Shown here: in pieces, positions 1 to 13,052 of the stretch
Layout: every line of letters starts with the position of its first letter
Position numbering within the stretch: position 1 is the stretch's first letter
Source: Anticarsia gemmatalis
Lineage: Eukaryota > Arthropoda > Insecta > Lepidoptera > Erebidae
Reading direction: 5' to 3'
DNA: 64,000 nucleotides
Assembly: GCF_050436995.1 (NCBI RefSeq)
Contig: NC_134747.1
Location: forward strand, 9,927,501 to 9,991,500
The notes under the pieces: model-generated
Databases searched by the model: none
Seen by the model: only the letters and a program-made list of their open reading frames with translations
Told to the model about the DNA's origin: nothing
Program-made: the position numbers and the translations under genes

Positions 1-1
1 C

Positions 2-73
2 CTCAATAAGAGCGGGGGAAGTAAGAAAGACGGCGGCTTTGATGAAAATGAGCTTTATCCTGCCACAATATAA
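2..73 (+). CDS. Probable end of a terminal coding exon (23 codons, then stop)
   Basis: From position 2 one frame reads LNKSGGSKKDGGFDENELYP followed by ATI and TAA at 71-73. Its composition is coding-like, in contrast with the AT-rich DNA that follows, and an AATAAA lies at 203-208, so this looks like the end of a transcript. It may be a short-isoform terminus of the whirlin/dysc gene whose further exons follow on the same strand, or the end of a different upstream gene. The upstream part is outside the window, so the product cannot be named. Confidence 0.4.
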   Translation, partial: LNKSGGSKKDGGFDENELYPATI

Positions 74-719
74 TTAATTAGGAAATGTAACTAAGTATAC
101 GAACAATAATAGAGGTTTCTGAGTCAAATGAGTCCGATGGGACTTTGTTATGGGAATATGCTTTGTTTGTCATCCCTCGTTAAACAATACCCTGTACACA
201 TAAATAAACAAGTACTTATTATTCTCCCTGCTCCAAATATACAAGGATAAATGGACGTTTGTTCCTTTGTACTGTCTGTTTTGATGTTATATGAAATAAG
301 TCGTCAAATTATTCTCGCGAAACACACAAATCCTACACAGCTGAAGAATTGTACAGCTTTGGAGGAAGTTATAACAAAACACTTGAACTTTTTGTTTTTT
401 TTAGTGAGATATATTATAAATCTAATACAAATTTGTCATAATGCACACCTACTATGATATCGAAAAATCTTAGTTCCTAAGACTACGACAATCGTCCGAG
501 AAGGTAATAAATGTGACACTCACTGACCGTGGTAATATCTTGTGTAGACGAGATTTCTTAAAAATATTTCCTACGCGTATTTGCCGCGGGTGCGTCATAA
601 AACCTGAAGTTAAACTGGGAGCCTCTTAAACAAACCGTGGAGCTACACCGGGCGGTAGGGCGGGCGCGTCCCAAGGGCGGTTTAGGGCGGTTGCAGGCGG
701 CTTGTGAAAATGATATCAG
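74..719. other. AT-rich non-coding stretch with one poly(A) signal
   Basis: AATAAA at 203-208 could serve the terminal exon that ends at 73. The segment 600-719 becomes GC-rich as it approaches the next coding exon. Nothing else is recognisable. Confidence 0.5.
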
Positions 720-815
720 TGCACGCCGCGCCGGCCGGACGACATGACGTCGCGCCGGCGGCGCCGCGTCGCCTTCCGCGACTACGTGCCCATGGACGTG
801 CGCGCTATGGCCAAG
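720..815 (+). CDS. dysc: Candidate whirlin/dysc linker exon
   Basis: A 96-nt GC-rich segment is open in one frame as 32 codons, starting CTPRRPDDMTSRRRRRVAF and ending in DVRAMAK. It is bounded by AG at 718-719 (weak pyrimidine tract) and the donor GTACAC after 815. It begins and ends in phase 0, as do the later exons of this gene. The Arg-rich, low-complexity composition suits the disordered linker before the third PDZ domain of whirlin, a region poorly conserved between orders. I assign it to this gene from strand, phase and position, not from recognised homology. An ATG-initiated reading inside it is possible but not needed. Confidence 0.5.
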
Positions 816-3800
816 GTACACTCTCATATCAACATCTACCTGTGAATTCTTATTCAAACTTTACAAACCTAGGTGTAGTTATATATAACCCCGACATTTA
901 ACACAACGGTTTGTTAATCAGCTTCATTGTTAGTCAACAATCGTTGCGCTTCCATTATGATAAAGAAACGGAAGTATAATTATACATCTATTTACAAACC
1001 TTTAACAAATGTTCCTTTTAAGATAATTCTATAGTGTAGCCAATTTAACAAATTGCGATTGTCTGTATACAGTGATTTTGTGCTTATAGCTTTTCGCGCC
1101 TTTTGTACTAAACAGGAACTTCCATATTCATTTTCATAACATTGCTTAAAATAATGTAGTTATAATAATTATGTCTGTATGCCTCATCTTTATAGTAGAA
1201 TTTGTGTTTGCTACACTGAATAAGCGCCTGGCATTTTAAAGCCGCAATGATTGTGAATGTAGGCGCAACCTCTACTACTCACTTTAATCTGTTCGTAGGT
1301 ACCATTACTAATTTGTTTACTAGGCATTTATCCAAAATAGATTCTTTAACGTTTTAGATGACAAACACAAACACGGAATTCTTTCAACGATTTCGTGAGG
1401 ATAACGGTCGCGTTAGATCCCACAGTGATATGTAAATGTTCTAGTATAGCTTTTATTCACAAAGATGCAACTTCGAAACAAGCTCTCGGTTATCCTGCAT
1501 AATTGATAGATAGGTTCAAACGACCCGGCTTACCCTTAACTTGTATTATAAAGTTTTGTCACAGAGGAGGAAGGGCCGATATTAAAGTTTATTTAAATAC
1601 AGTATAATAGCACTTTATTACGCAAACAACAGATTAAGCAAGAAAAATTAAGCATTTCACAACTTGTCAAAGGTGCTAGTTTATTTGAGGGCAATTTAAT
1701 AATCATATATCAGATATGTCATTAATAATGAAGCATACTTAAAATATAATAATAAAAACAGGTTAGTCATTCCCACGGCCTTTTTCTCTTGGAGTGAAAA
1801 CCGTTACCGCATATTCAATTATTAACACATTTTAAAACGCACTCACGCTTAATGTCATGTAGAGAATGTGATGTAATACTATAGCGTAGTGAATTTATTA
1901 AAAAATATATTCAGACATAGACGCTTTCGTAAACCAAGATAAATATAGAGCAGTCAGGTGCGGCTTAAAAGATAACAATCGTGCTTAAGAGATGTCTCTC
2001 CGCTGTCTAAGAACACTATGGGCTATTTTCTTCAGTGCATGCTTATGGTTTTCGTGATGAAAGCGGTAGGTGCTACTGCTAGGCTTAATTATGAGTACAG
2101 TGCGGTTCTGATATGACGTACACGAAAGAGAGACAGTGGCATTTTGAAAATTTTTGCAGTCATATTTCATGTATTATTAAGTTCAAAAAAATATAATTGG
2201 TTGAGAGTAAATTCCAAGAAAAAGACTAATAGTACATCTAGCTGGCTTGTCATATGGAGTTTTCTTATAATAATTTACTGTAAAAATCAAGATATATGTG
2301 CAACTACACTAAATATAATTAACTTGTTTATTTCATAAGTTCTTTGCATCTATTAATAACAGTTTTTAAGGATATAAGGTTGTTTTATAGAATTGCTCCG
2401 AGGACTAACCGCATTGTGTTAGTTTAAAAGTGAACGTTAACTATCTGATAATACGTACCACGAAGAATGTGTTTACAGTTTAGAACAGCTAAGATTACGG
2501 AACAGTTTAAAATATTGTTCATTAAAGTCTTTTCTCATACGTAATGTTTATTACTCTCGGGTATTAAACAGGGTTACGTAATAGGGTTTATTTATGCCTT
2601 TGCTAACTTTTTATCTAAATTAATTTAAGTGTAAGTAATTTAATGTAAGTTCCAATAACTGCTCAATAATCCTGAAAATGATTTTGTAGTTTATTAATCA
2701 TCTACTTTTAAACAATCATCAAGGAACTGTCATCTTTTATTTTAGTTATAGAATCAGAGTAAACTGAAGTTGTTTTTAATTTTGTTCAAATTGCGTATTG
2801 TTGCCAGCTAAAGAAAACCTTTTCCAAAATGGTGGACTAATGTGTAAGATTTGCATATGTGAAAATTCTTCAACGCATTGTGAGTTGTGGGATAGATTTT
2901 CGCTAGCGATCGCGAATAGGGTATTTGAGCATATTTTTTTTATGTATGACTTAAACTCGAAACTATCTTGTGCTTATACACATTATTTAGGGTTTGCTTT
3001 TGTTTGTTCATTATATTATGACGAAATACAACAAACGTGCGTTAACACGAGCTTTTCCTACTTTTTCGTCTAACTTTTCATTTTTATCAATTGCGTGACC
3101 AGTTATTATGGAGGTCAATATAAAACTCAAGCGTTCAATGACTCGCTGTGATGTTAGTGCGTCCCTAAAGGTGGCACGCAAGTGTCCATCCACGCACCTT
3201 ACAAATACATTGTTTTAATCTTTTATGATATTTATTGTAGAAAAGGCGTTGGTATTTATCATTACGACTATTTACTCGCAATGCAATCATTTTTCGTACC
3301 TATCGCATTGTTTGTAAAAATTGTTGTGTCACGTATAAAATCTTCCTCTTGCATCAAAGGAAAACAAAACATGCCTTTGTTTTTGGTACCTACTGTTTAG
3401 ATTTATAAGGTAGTTGTCATAGCGAGGCACTATTTCGAACATTTAAAGATCACACCTGTGCTTTGCATGCTTTTGATTATACAATTACATAGATTTCTAT
3501 TTGGTATGTTCTTAAGTACGGATTGAATTTGTTACATCTTTTAGGATAATGTAACATTATCTTTTAACTTATACAATTAAAGTTAAGGGTCTAATGAATC
3601 AAAAAATTATCTACCCTGTTGCAGGAACGTATCGGCTTCAGTACCTTTACAATAATCATTTTTAATAGGTTCTGAGTAGTGACTGAGCGGCTAGTAGAGT
3701 TGACTGAAATGGGACTTAATTAAAGATCTGTTTGTTTTATTAGACATCATTTGAAGGTGTTAATGAAATATACAGATAACAACCCCCGTACGGTATCGGC

Positions 3801-4215
3801 GCTACTCGAAACTGTGCCAACATGCAAAAATAGCTGGAAAATCAATTGCAACGGCCAGACAGTTGGTTATTCCTCGCTCTGCAGTTTGACCGCGAGTCTT
3901 CTGTGTTTCACATCACCGTGCCTGCGTTTTGTTCTAGCATTTTTTTTAACCAATAACAACTTGCATTGATAGTTTTCTGTAGTCTAGATATAACTTTATC
4001 GTGTGCATTTCATAGTTTGGACGCTTATCTATATCTTTCTTGCGTGTAAAGTGTGATGCATGTTTTGACTTGTGAGTTTGTGGCATCTTGTGTATTGTAT
4101 TTAGCGTAATCTGAATCTTATAAGAACTGCATATGACTGGTCTGTAAGAAACCAATATCTTAGGTATATTGCCTTTAATATGTAAAGAATAAATATATAC
4201 AATATATGTGTGCAG
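816..4215 (+). other. Intron of the dysc-like gene
   Basis: AT-rich sequence between two phase-0 exons. The open frames at 2798-3073 and 3751-3969 have AT-driven composition and no recognisable domain. No repeat family was identified. Confidence 0.45.
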
Positions 4216-4317
4216 GAGTACGAGGAGGAAGGTCGGCGGTCACGGCGCCACTCTTCCCCGTGCAACTCACGAGAGGGCAGCACCACAGCGTTACACACGC
4301 AGCACTACGATGATTCT
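4216..4317 (+). CDS. dysc: Whirlin/dysc linker exon
   Basis: A 102-nt exon of 34 codons begins EYEEEGRRSRRHSSPCNSRE and ends in LHTQHYDDS. The acceptor is TGTGCAG at 4209-4215 and the donor GTAAGT follows 4317. It is phase 0 on both sides and so joins directly to the PDZ-containing exon at 20286, giving ...HYDDS/ELAHNLSRSF... across the junction. The Ser/Arg/Glu-rich composition fits the disordered linker of whirlin proteins. Both splice sites are good and the GC content stands out against the flanks. Whether other exons lie between it and 20286 is discussed in separate entries. Confidence 0.65.
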
Positions 4318-5857
4318 GTAAGTTCTAAACTAAATATTTTTACACTAAGTAGTTTAAGTTATTATCTAGCAATTTGTTTTAGGTAAAACGTTGCGGACGC
4401 TTTATTATCGAGCTAATTAAGGGTTGCTGAAATAAACTTAGGAATGAGCTATGACTGTTTATAAAACCATCGATAAAAACTATAGGTAATATTTATTTTT
4501 AACAAGTGTCTTACAAGAGATAAGAATGGATACGCTACAAATAGGTAGGTGAATACTGAAGTTTTTTACCCAAAGATTAGTTTTCCTACTTCGTTGAATT
4601 TTATGTTTTCTTAGGAACATGAAAGAAGGGAAGATACATTTTCATTTCATAGGGTTAAACAAATGCTTTGGTTACTGACGAAAAAACATAGAAAATAATA
4701 TCTACGGAATTCATATATTTTTATGCATTAATTTATCTACGTTCTTAACTACTTGAATATTGGTGTTACCTATTCTACTCTGACTTTTTGCCAGTCTGAG
4801 TGTTCATTAGCCTTACTTGCGAAGTAAAGACCTTAACCGCAATGTTGAAGATTTAATACACAAATCGCACAAACGTTACGTTCCAATATACATTAACTAA
4901 TGTATTGTATATTTTTGCTTGAATAAGCAAACGTCCATGTTTATATGTATGTTTGGCGGTATACAGTCAGTACCACCAAAACTCATTCGTAACTGAATAG
5001 TTTGGCTCAAAGCCAACACTCTGACACAGCCATCTTGATCTCATAGGTCCATCTAAACACTGCTGTTTGAAATATGACTGGCATACTTACACGACATTAC
5101 TTTATATCTATTCTACGTATTAGATTCCATTGATCCGAAGAACTGTTATAACTGGAAATCAGCAATCTACGTTATTACATAACAGAAAACAAAGGTTAAC
5201 GATAAATCATTTTTTATTAATAAAGTATTTTATACTTATCGAGATTCAATAAAACTTAATCTACAATTATGTCAGTCTAATATACTACGTTTCAGTGTAG
5301 TTAACAATTCGTTTTGTAACTTAAGAGTCGGCGACGAGGAATTACATTGACATTTTTCACTTCGGCAATTGAAGTGAAATTAACAAGCCTAGGTATGTAA
5401 ATTAATACTGACAACCTTTTCGTAATAGTCCACCTTACTTACATTGTATAACATACATACAAACTAAAATGTAACATATTTATCTCAACCACCTTCCCTT
5501 CTGTATATGCCATAGGCAATTGACATCTACCATGGACAACGTTAAATGTCTACTATCTCAGTTTTTAAATCTTTTGATAAAGACACCATTAAAGGTCAGT
5601 ATTTTTAATATTTTTTTTAAATAGCTTTAATTAGGTAGGTACCTGATGGTGATACGTAGATCATAGTTAGCGATATAGAACATTTCAGAGGATCAACGCG
5701 GGTTCCAACTGACACGGCTCCACAACACAACACAATGTGCGTCCTAAAATTTTGCTCAAGTTCTTTATATAACTATTTATAATCTGGCGCGTAGGGGTCG
5801 TTATGCCATTGGCTAAGTTAAAGCTAAATTAGAGCTACTGCCATGTAGGGAGGGAGG
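4318..5857 (+). other. Intron sequence, nothing recognised
   Basis: AT-rich and without coding-like GC patches. It is the first 1.5 kb of the large intron that runs towards 20286. Confidence 0.45.
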
Positions 5858-6049
5858 TCATAGTTTCTCTTGCAGTGTTCGACGAAGTTCCTCTGTAGCC
5901 TTCGTAAGGTCCTTGTCGTGGCGACGTTGCTTCCCGAGGTCTCCTCCGCACTCCTCTAAATAATCTTTAGGCGGTTCCACAGGATATTTTGTGCCGAATT
6001 TGGGGCGAGGAATCCTCACGCGCTTGATGTCATCCAACCAACTCTCCAT
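5858..6049 (-). CDS. Small 63-aa protein nested in the dysc intron, unrecognised
   Basis: A 63-codon minus-strand ORF begins MESWLDDIKRVRIPRPKFGT and has a charged, probably helical C-terminus ending in RRTLQEKL before TGA. The residue mix (Lys, Arg, Glu, Pro, Trp; few low-complexity runs) looks like real protein, and GC content rises locally. The leader supports a gene: reading upstream on the minus strand, a TTTATTTCCAG acceptor lies about 20 nt before the ATG, which suggests a 5'UTR exon further upstream (higher + coordinates). There is no signal peptide or membrane segment, and the single Cys forms no obvious motif. I do not recognise the family. It could also be an intron-located retrocopy of a small gene. 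Confidence 0.5.
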   Translation of the reverse strand: MESWLDDIKRVRIPRPKFGTKYPVEPPKDYLEECGGDLGKQRRHDKDLTKATEELRRTLQEKL

Positions 6050-6059
6050 TTTGTTTATT

Positions 6060-9000
6060 GTTGTGATCTGGAAATAAACGTTTCATTCACTTAATATTTT
6101 GTACCTTCATGAGGAAGTTTAAAATTTTCGAATCGTTTAACGGAATTCACTTGGCTGATAGTAAATCTATTGTATTACATCAACAAGGAAACTGTTGCTA
6201 GTTGTTAATTGAAATAGACTCTGTTATATCTGATCTGGCAGACCGTACAGTCCGTGCTAAAAGTAGCAACACGCACCACTTTAAACGCGCAGTTGGTCAA
6301 TAGTTGTGTAAGTAATAGGTAGATGGTCATTGGGTGGTGAAACCTTGCTAAATAAGCACAGTTTCATCTCGGTGCCAGTTGTGGGTGCCCCTCTTAGGTA
6401 TCGACCAATTTATTCCAACACAACATTTTGAAATCGTTACACAAGCAGTATTACCACCTAATCTTAAGGAAATCGATATTTTTACCAATCCGTGATATTT
6501 GATAAAGATTTGGCAATGAAGTACGAGTAACATTGTTTATTGAGGTTATAATATAATTAATAAGGCGTACATGTGGTCGATACATCACCGTGACTGCTAT
6601 TAGTGCTATTGTTTATATCGTGGTAACAAATACACTCATAGAACCAGCATCCCAACAAGTAGATCACTTCACCGATATTGTATTGTATGGTAATCATACC
6701 TCTCGTGGAGCGTTTGAGTTGTAAAAAAAGTGATTAATAACTAGTCTGTCGTTGCGCGCATCTCAAACGGTAAGACAAAGATATTTTATTGCACGAATGG
6801 CTTTCTCTAGCGAAAGTGTTGCTAAACGCGGTGGCATTATTTCAGTGTGACGCTTTCAAATACGATTTGCGTAGTTATTAATAGGTTTCTGATTTATTTT
6901 AATAGCATCGTGACAATATTCGGACACGACAACAAGATAGCATCTATCTTGGAATTACTTACTGCTAATAAAATACTGAACACCAATGGAAAAACACTTT
7001 AGTTTTAATTTGTTTTGACGGAGATTTTGCTTGATTTAGTATAACAGTTATGAAATTAAATGAGAATATCGCAATTCTGAGAGTAACAGAGAAAGTGAAC
7101 TGGCTGACAATAATAAGTATAAAAGATCCGGTGCAGTGGGCACAAATCGTGACTCAGGGTCGTGGGTGATATCCGAGACGATGGCTAACTCCTTAAGCGT
7201 TTCTGAGAACCACCGTGACTCAGCAAAATCAGTGGATAGTATTGTCCAGATAGCTTAATTATACGAACACTATGTTCACACATTTAAATATATTAAGACT
7301 CAACAAGCAAATACTATTCTAAGAATTAAGTTATAATAAGTGCTTACACATATTCGACAATAGCTAGTGCATCGAAAAACTTTTTATGGCTGAAATGAAA
7401 TGCCCGACCCCGTATAGATTTTACAGGTTATATATTAAAGTATATCCAACATTCTAACAAGCAATAAGACAGCTTCTTAGGAGTGGTATTTGGAAGAACT
7501 ACGAGTGTTTTTTAAGTTTTTTATTTTTCGAGTGAGTCTATTTCTCCTCTTCTTTATTAGATATATCAGTAGGTATGTTTATATATCCTACGCTACTTTA
7601 GTAAGGCAATAACTGGAAGTCTGAGTCAGACACCAACACCCGATTATGTGTCACGCTTCCAATATTTTTCTACCTATAGAACCTGTTAATGCAATTCTGT
7701 ATTCTGGATCCATAACAATTTCAGGTCTGCTTTAGGTTCGGCGATCATTAGTTTAGAAGACACTGACTAATATGTTTTTTCCAATATTCATTACATCTGT
7801 AAAATTATTGAGGTCTCTACTACGAGAAAAAATGTGCGATATACAACGAATATAGACTACTTCATAGTTTAACAAGCAGTAAGATGTAATTTTGTAACAT
7901 AACCAAGGTACGTTGTTAACAATATGAATAAATGATGCGCTTGAGGGGAGCACAGTCTTGCCGGAAGTGGACCGTCGCGTGCGCATCGCCCACACCTTTG
8001 TCGTGTGTCCATATTAATTGTACTTACATATAAATACACGAAACTACATAACAAACAAGTTTGGTAAACAAAATTATATTTCTCTGGTTTACTTACACTT
8101 TATTTTGACCCAAACATACACTTTTTATTTCGTGGTCTTAAAACAAATTAGGATAATATTATGGCAGTGTCTCCAAGGAATAGTAACTCAAAGTCGTGTA
8201 TGTAATGGTGAGATAGTAACACATTCACAAGTATGTTCTAAATTACTTAAGTACGTGACTTAAGCAACTCATGGGGCCTATAGTGTTATGGCACTTTCTC
8301 TTTCCACTGTAAAGCACGCTCGGATTGATTCTAGATTTCGTTGGTCGTATTACATGCCCTACATTTTTTGTTAACGACACATCACTAATATAAAAAAAAC
8401 TATGTTGTAATATAAGTAACGAGTAGATATCCACTATTTTGTTACTACTGTTTGTAAGATATTTATGTATGTTGAGGTGTCACGACGCCGACAGACTAAA
8501 CTTTCGCTATAAAATTGTTCACGACTAGAAATGAAACGATACCAACATCGTACATTTAGGTAAGTATGTTAGATTTATCTGTGGCAATGCACGTAATGTA
8601 CTTGTCATGACAATTTAATACCGTTACCCTAGCGATATTAGTGATAATAAATGAACGTCCCACTTGGCAATTCCTTAACGTTCATGCATCTGAGTAGGTG
8701 GCACGACGCGCGCACTCGCTCAATGCTCAGCTAAGCATTTCTCTTGTCAAGTCACTTAGTAACTTCATACAGTGTGACCTGTGTAAACATGGATTTAGGT
8801 GATCATTGTCACCCTTCACGAATATTAACTATCTATCTATTTACAAACAATTATCTCCGTTATAATATTTGTAGTGACACTTTCATTCCACGCCATGTAT
8901 ACGGATACATGATGTAGGTAAATGTAAACAAATACACGTAATTAATTCTCAACGTAATCTTAAACACACAATGAGATGTGAAATCTTAAACAATCCTGCA

Positions 9001-12000
9001 TTCATACGAGACTCACAAAATTATTAAAACAATTATGCAGTTTGCAAAAAGTGTATTATATAACATAAAAGTGGTGCTCTCGTGCTTATTATTATAAGTA
9101 ATTCAACTGAAGAAATATGAATAAAAACTGTACAGCGGAAGAATTACATTGTAGACCTAATTTCCATTATGTTAACCAATTATTCGCCGGAAGGTGAAAA
9201 GATCGTGATTCTAAACAGGAAGACCAGGGTGTACTTGTATGGTCTGACCCAATATTTCCTGCAATTACACACCGTTTCCCGTAAACAAGTCGTGCCACTT
9301 TCTACTTCACGATTCTGGAAATGTTACGTTGCAGGGCTACCAGTTATCATTTCAATGCTTTCAAATAAGTTCACTTGAAAGTTTAGTATTGATATACTTA
9401 GGTAGTTTTTAATTCTTATTTAAGTAAGTACATCATATATTTTTCTCAAGAAGTATCGTTATTAATCGAAACCAAGCTCATTATTTCACAGTATTCGGAA
9501 TTTATTTTTAGCATTAGGTTACTTTACTGATTAGCCTTGATCTTATTATAAATCTTTAAACAACGGGTATTTGTTTCGAGTGTTGGTATCAATGTCAGTT
9601 ATGTACAGTAGGGGTTGTGTGGGCCATCAGCCGGTGAACGTCCGCTTTGTTTGGCTAGCGGGACCCGAGACGTTATGTGTTATCACGACCGCTCTCCCAC
9701 GCCACGCCACGCCACAAGCCACCACGCTAGACGCTAATTGCCAACCTTGTTTGTTAGTGGACCCACTCGCAGCTTTACATGCTTGCCCGTCTATAGTACT
9801 TGCCTATTTATTATCTCCGCCATCGTGTAATTTACGAGTATATTGTACTTAACCACGTCATGGAAATAATAATTTATGAACTGGATTCATTTACAGTTTA
9901 AACCACTTGAACTTCGAGCATTAAACTATACTATTTCTTGAATCGTGATGGGGAAATAATACATTTCACAGTGCACCAGATTGTGCTATAATTTTATAAC
10001 ACAGTATATATTAAACGTCTCTATTACAGTCACTAATATATTATAGTTTCGTCTATGGGCATTTTCTTATACATCGAGAAACGGCATCAAACTCATTAAA
10101 AATATTTTTTTAGACACTATTCGGATAAAGATTAACTAGCTCTTGCAATTGTAGTAAATGAGAATCGTTATTGCAACAACTAATATATACAGAGTGGGTA
10201 TCCACTAAATATGTTACGGAGTGAAATCCAATGTATTTGTGCAAATGGTTTGACTTACAATATGCTAATATATACCAAGTATAGAGAAGAAACGGTTCTT
10301 TTTCAAAGGGCCGGAAAGTTATCGGTACGTCGCCGTCGTCCCAGACAAGCTGTATAAGGAAGGTGTACTGTAACATTAACCCCCTTGCAAGCTACAGCTC
10401 CGGCTCGTGATCTCCACGATATTTCTCATGTACCACTACGTCGTGAGTGGCGTCACAATAAACTTTAAAGTCTATCTTTTTCTATAACGGGAGAAGTGGT
10501 ATATTGATTTGTTAATCCATTATTCTTAAGGCAACGCAATGAGACAATATTTTAAGAAGAACAGATACAATTTTAAAACTATTTAGTATTTCTTTGGAAC
10601 CTTTGAAGTACGTTATTTATATTACATTATGTAATACACTGTTTCTGAGTACTGTTTGGTGGTTTTATATCAATAGCAGAACTTTATGGCAAACTGTTTA
10701 ACACACTACTAGTTCCAAAACTCTGCTAGAAAATATTGTGCGTTGGAAGTAGTCTTTCATTTATTCCATTCCAATCGTAGAAAGCGTGTCATGGAGCTTC
10801 ACCGGTTGTGGTGTTGTTGTATAAAAAAGTGCATATTTTACAGTAACACAATAGCAAATAGACATCTCTTGAAGGCCTTCTTTGTCGAGCTGTGTCCTTG
10901 TTGTATTCAACTAGCCAGTCACGCGTGGCGCCATAAAGAAAAAAATATTTTACGTAAGATGAAATTGGAGCTCGTTAGCAGATTTTTTTTTTGTATTCGT
11001 AATTTTATTTGTCGTTAGTAATTGCTTTTTTTTGAAGGTTTTATTCATTTATTGATAAAATATAAGTTTACAGATTATCACCAAATCACTTATATCTATA
11101 CTAATTGTACAAAAGAATTTGAATCATTAAGAACGTTTCATAGGAAGTTTTTATACCAGTATTGTATTGAAAATGTTATTTGTATCTAATCCGTCAAATT
11201 GAAATTTATTGTGAAAATGTAAGCATACGTTTATCGTATGCGTTAGAAAAATATACAAAAAACATAATACTCGAATTATAATAACATTCGTTGGTTAATA
11301 TTATGTATTAATATAATAAAATCCTAACTAAGTACAAATTGACCTCCATTCAGATACTTACATGGTATCATGAAATTTAATTGTTTCAATTTATTTTAAT
11401 TGCAATAATAAAATTATGCTGAATATGGCCTAAAGGTCAAGGAAATTCAGACATGAGCCTTTGGCATAAAATGGCTCAGCTTTGTCTGTTTTTTAGAAAC
11501 AGGTAAACATACATTATAAAAATTGTCGTAAAACGTACCTACTTTATTTTCTAGTGTACGCTAAACTAAGGAGATTTTTATTACTGCCCATGGCCCAAAA
11601 AAAAACCGGACCAATGCAAGTTAAACCTGCTTTGATGTATGAGGTATGAATAACGCATTCAGTCAAACCACATGACTGTTCTTCTCATGCAAGCCTGTCT
11701 TCATAATACGTTACGCAAGATAATACACAAAAGCACATCATGGCACACAGACTGTATACAATACAGAATGTCTGCTACTATTTACCTACCTAAACGTTAC
11801 GAGATTACAATTAGTCATAATAATATCCGAAAATTGAATATGCCATATTTTTTAGGCCTATGGGAAAATGGTGAAAACACTGAGTCTCAAGTTACGCAAA
11901 TAACCTTACATTTATAACACGCAGTACCTGTACCAGTATACTCGTATAATAATAGCCAAAAACAAGAGCTGACTACCATTGCATTGTTTTGTTTACACCG

Positions 12001-12299
12001 TACAACAGCGGACTCATTTTGCGATCGGGTTGTCTTCCACACATGATACACTGCAATTGACACACTGGCCTCGATAATATATTTAACTTACCTGTCACGG
12101 TTATCCTGTTGACGGCTTGATTGCACTACCTTCTATTTGTAAACAAGTTTGATGTCTTAAAATTAGTACAACGTGCACATGCGTCGGCGCTTGAAGCGAA
12201 ACTGACCGTCGCCGCACCGAAGCAGAGCGAGGGCCCGCGCCGTCGCTGCCGCGTAGTTTACTCTGTGTGCGAATCGAGTTCACTTGCTACTTAACCAGC
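6060..12299. other. Dysc intron, mostly featureless
   Basis: AT-rich sequence. Small GC-richer patches occur at about 7930-8000, 8690-8740, 9600-9740 and 12170-12290. The last is open on the + strand for more than 50 codons and on the minus strand for about 60, but lacks convincing splice sites. These may be minor exons, promoters or chance. Confidence 0.35.
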
Positions 12300-13052
12300 T
12301 ACACGAGATGAAAATTAGTTGTATACCACATGCACAGGCAAAGTACGGACCAACCACCCACGCACACCATCTTCGATCTGGGGGCACGGAAGTGCCCCCG
12401 CAAGTCGAGCAAAAAAAAGCGGCACGGCCGTAACATCCTTTTCTCGAAGCAATTCGGGCTATTTTTGACACCCCTATAATTTCGTTGTGGATAAAACAAG
12501 AAGCCTGGATTTTCAGCAACTAATCAGTCATTGTATAAACACTGTATATTTCAAATTTCAGTCAATTTGAACCAGTAGTTTAGGAATGACAACTTGTTAA
12601 AATTTTGAATTTTGTCACTCACTGATTCACTGACTCACTGACTCACCGATCATCAAAAGTCTAAGGTACTTCTAGCAGACTTAGAAGCTTAGAATTTAGA
12701 ATACAAATAGGGTTTAGTGTCTTAATCATGGGAAAAATTTAATATTTTCTAATTTCGGTCCAGTTTTCTAAATATACCAACTGCAACAATAACTTTGTAA
12801 TCCCATATAAATGTATAAGATTACAAGGTTACATTTGCAGTTAATGAATTATTATTACTGTAGAAAATAAAATAAATAGGTGTAAATAGGTACCTACTAT
12901 ATGAGGCATAACGGGAGGGGGTAAAGGGTGGGTAAGGGTGTTTAGCCCATGAAACTGAACAACATTCCCATAAGAAAATATGTTGAATTATGAAAAAAAA
13001 AACGTCTTTCCATACAAATTGGACTTATGTTCGCTCTACAAAAAGAAGTGAG
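12300..13052. repeat. Interspersed-repeat-like segment with a perfect hairpin and CACTGACT tandem repeat
   Basis: It contains GGGGGCAC at 12380-12387, loop GGAA, then GTGCCCCC at 12392-12399 (8-bp perfect stem). Further on there is a short tandem of CACTGACT-type units at about 12615-12645. The mosaic of a GC-rich hairpin block, simple repeats and AT-rich tail resembles non-coding lepidopteran transposon debris; I recall similar blocks in moth genomes but cannot verify this. No transposase coding is visible. It abuts the foldback element that starts at 13053. Confidence 0.4.

Noticed and set aside
558..857. 99-codon minus-strand ORF over the first dysc exon
   Set aside because: It is antisense to a better-supported + strand exon; GC-rich coding DNA lacks stops on the other strand.
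7930..8000. Possible dysc linker exon
   Set aside because: GC-rich and open on the + strand (EHSLAGSGPSRAHRPHLCRV), but the phase does not fit the neighbours and no donor is present.
12101..12519. Minus-strand ORFs of 60-79 codons
   Set aside because: They overlap the hairpin and repeat block and a GC patch; no start context or domain. Treated as repeat sequence.
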